In this document: piece by piece, positions 6,798 to 7,767 of the stretch
Position numbering within the stretch: the stretch's first letter is position 1
Layout: each line of letters begins with the position of its first letter
NCBI GenBank assembly: GCA_030727885.1
Contig: JANRAT010000093.1
Coordinates: 1 to 7,767 of the forward strand
Origin: Rhodospirillales bacterium
GTDB taxonomy: Bacteria; Pseudomonadota; Alphaproteobacteria; Rhodospirillales; Casp-alpha2
Reading direction: 5' to 3'
Length of the DNA: 7,767 nucleotides
Notes under the pieces: model-generated
Told to the model about the DNA's origin: nothing
Database searches by the model: none
What the model saw: only the letters and a program-made list of their open reading frames with translations
Program-made: the position numbers and the translations under genes

Positions 6798-7217
6798 ATG
6801 ACCCTGCAGGTCGATGCCATCAAAAAGCACGGCGGTGATGTCGACAAGATGATCGGCGATGCCGTGCTGGCACGTTTTGATGGAAACGATGGCGGTCATC
6901 GGGCCGTCGCCGCAGCGCGTGAAATTCAGCTCGAGATTGCGGCTGGCGACTATCCCAGAGCGCTCGGCATCGGCGTGCATACCGGCGATGTGATTTCCGG
7001 TGCCATCGGGCCGGAAGACCGTCGTGATTTTACGGTGATCGGCGATGCCGTGAATATTTCAGCAAGGCTTTGTTCGCTGGCCGCCAAGCATGAAATCGTC
7101 GTCGATGCCGCACTCGGCGATCCGGATTTCGGTCCGCTCGAAACGGTCAAGGTCAAGGGCCGCATGCAATCGGTATCGATCCGCAGACTGTGTATCGCCC
7201 CGCCTGCCCTCACCTAA
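6798..7217 (+). CDS. C-terminal fragment of the interrupted cyclase: most of the catalytic domain (139 aa)
   Basis: This in-frame remnant begins at the first ATG after the stop. In full-length numbering it carries GGDVDKMIGDAVLARF (319-334) with Lys324 and Asp328, then GIGVHTGDVISGAIG (364-378) and DFTVIGDAVNISARL (384-398) with Thr386, Asn393 and Arg397. The Lys/Thr pair points to ATP as substrate and to class IIIb, the subgroup that includes bicarbonate-responsive enzymes. No ribosome binding site precedes the ATG (the sequence before it is TCAACGACATC), so independent translation is doubtful. It lacks the first metal aspartate and the first strand, and would need the upstream fragment to work. 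It may be annotated elsewhere as a soluble cyclase; it is better read as the tail of the broken gene. Confidence 0.55.
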   Translation: MTLQVDAIKKHGGDVDKMIGDAVLARFDGNDGGHRAVAAAREIQLEIAAGDYPRALGIGVHTGDVISGAIGPEDRRDFTVIGDAVNISARLCSLAAKHEIVVDAALGDPDFGPLETVKVKGRMQSVSIRRLCIAPPALT

Positions 7218-7767
7218 AGCAGGCTTGGCAGGAACGTCGCGATTTCCGGCACGGCGTAGATGATCAGCATCGATATGATGAACAGCACGACGATCGGCAG
7301 GCTGGCCTGAAAGATCACACGCATATCGACCTCGGGTGCCACGCCTTTGAAGGCAAACATCGCATAACCGAACGGCGGGGTGATCCCGCCGATCACGACA
7401 TTAAGCAACATCATCAGCCAGAACCACATGGGGTCGAATTGCAGTGCTTCGACGACCGGAAGATAAATCGGTATCACCACCAGCATCAATGCCACCTGAT
7501 CGATGAACATGCAGAATACAAAGACGATGATCATCATGATCAGCAGCACCATGCTTGGCGGCAGATCGGAACGCAGCACCAGTGACGCCAGATTGCTGGT
7601 CGCTCCACTGAAGGCCAGCAACTGGCTGAACATCGTCGAGGTCGCCATGATCAACAGGATCATGCTGGCGATATAGGCGGCCTGCCCCAGACTTTCCCAG
7701 ATCAGGGCCCAGTTAAGGGCACCTCTAAAAATAGCCCCGCCCCAAGTTTTAATCGGGTAGAATCGCG
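7214..7767 (-). CDS. TRAP transporter large permease DctM, C-terminal part (partial)
   Basis: This is the C-terminal part of the large membrane subunit of a TRAP transporter, which with a DctP binding protein and a DctQ subunit imports carboxylates or related solutes using a sodium or proton gradient. Visible DctM features are a membrane segment at LLIMATSTMFSQLLAFSG, then FIDQVALMLVVIPIYLPVV, the loop GGITPPFGYAMFAFKG, and a final helix ending EIATFLPSLL. The stop is TAG at 7214-7216. The frame is open to the right edge; the first in-window ATG (7663) is internal. Upstream of about 7716 the translation (RFYPIKTWGGAIFRGA) no longer looks like DctM, which fits the possible insertion described separately. 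The gene converges on the cyclase gene with a 4-bp overlap of stop codons. Confidence 0.88.
   Translation of the reverse strand, partial: RFYPIKTWGGAIFRGALNWALIWESLGQAAYIASMILLIMATSTMFSQLLAFSGATSNLASLVLRSDLPPSMVLLIMMIIVFVFCMFIDQVALMLVVIPIYLPVVEALQFDPMWFWLMMLLNVVIGGITPPFGYAMFAFKGVAPEVDMRVIFQASLPIVVLFIISMLIIYAVPEIATFLPSLL
7717..7767. mobile_element. Possible end of an IS5-like insertion sequence inside dctM
   Basis: The DctM reading loses its family pattern at about 7716. A TTAA (7713-7716), the kind of YTAR target used by IS5-family elements, is followed at once by GGGCACCTCTAAAAATAG (7717-7734), which looks like a terminal inverted repeat. On the minus strand a stop codon (TAA, 7752-7750) in another frame lies about 35 nt inside this end, about where an IS5-type transposase would end. 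The other end and any transposase are outside the window, so this is a suggestion by pattern only. Confidence 0.33.

Larger units (their letters stand above)
5877..7217 (+). pseudogene. Class III adenylate cyclase gene interrupted by an in-frame TAA
   Basis: Read through one TAA at 6768-6770, this frame encodes a 446-residue receptor cyclase: a short cytoplasmic head, TM1, a periplasmic sensor region, TM2, a coiled linker and a class III cyclase domain. Homology continues in the same frame directly on both sides of the stop (DFTGFSEQNTP, stop, VVVGFLNDIM), where relatives usually have Glu or another polar residue; GAA to TAA or CAA to TAA is one base change. All six expected catalytic positions are present: metal Asp284 and Asp328, base-recognising Lys324 and Thr386, and Asn393 and Arg397. 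The stop falls between the two metal aspartates, so neither part should be active alone. The gene overlaps the PepSY gene by 20 bp; ATGs at 5889, 5907 and 5934 are alternative starts. No other decay is seen, so the lesion is recent or a sequence error. Confidence 0.82.

Noticed and set aside
7190..7585. Plus-strand open frame of 131 codons rich in His and Gln
   Set aside because: It is the antisense of the DctM membrane segments; the odd composition comes from the complement of hydrophobic codons.
1..7767. tRNA, rRNA, CRISPR arrays and long tandem repeats
   Set aside because: None was seen on either strand; almost all sequence is accounted for by protein-coding frames.

Overview
The window reads as a Pseudomonadota chromosome segment, most likely from an alphaproteobacterium. 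That guess rests on moderate-to-high GC coding, compact gene packing, the DctM-type TRAP permease and the style of the OmpR/QseBC-like two-component pair. No rRNA, tRNA, CRISPR array or complete mobile element is visible. Assignments are by motif recognition and hand translation only.

Layout, left to right. (i) 1-1628, minus: the first 542 codons of a membrane sensor with a LytS/YhcK-type 5TM region, two PAS domains and the start of a probable GAF-like domain; its C-terminus lies beyond the left edge. (ii) 1629-1815: AT-rich intergenic DNA with an imperfect inverted repeat. (iii) 1816-5462, minus: five close-packed genes, read from the right as OmpR-family response regulator, histidine kinase (4-bp ATGA overlap), VIT1/CCC1-type metal transporter (22-bp gap), then the two halves of a split YeeE/YedE (thiosulfate/sulfur-uptake) transporter (58-bp and 3-bp gaps). 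(iv) 5463-5611: a divergent control region. (v) 5612-7217, plus: a secreted PepSY-like small protein, overlapped by a membrane-anchored class III adenylate cyclase gene broken by one in-frame TAA at codon 298. (vi) 7214-7767, minus: the C-terminal part of a TRAP transporter large permease (DctM), converging on the cyclase gene with a 4-bp overlap; its upstream end may be cut by an insertion sequence at about 7717.

How the genes may work together: the kinase and regulator probably sense an envelope or metal signal and control their own operon, and perhaps the divergent PepSY-cyclase pair, through the shared 149-bp region. The operon would link signalling to iron/manganese efflux and to sulfur-compound import. 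The cyclase would add a cAMP output, but its catalytic domain is split between the two metal-binding aspartates, so as written it should not be functional unless the stop is a sequence error or is read through.

The points most worth checking are the single nonsense codon in an otherwise intact cyclase, the regulator/kinase/VIT/YeeE-YedE gene cluster, and the possible IS junction inside dctM. I did not find a convincing wholly new system.
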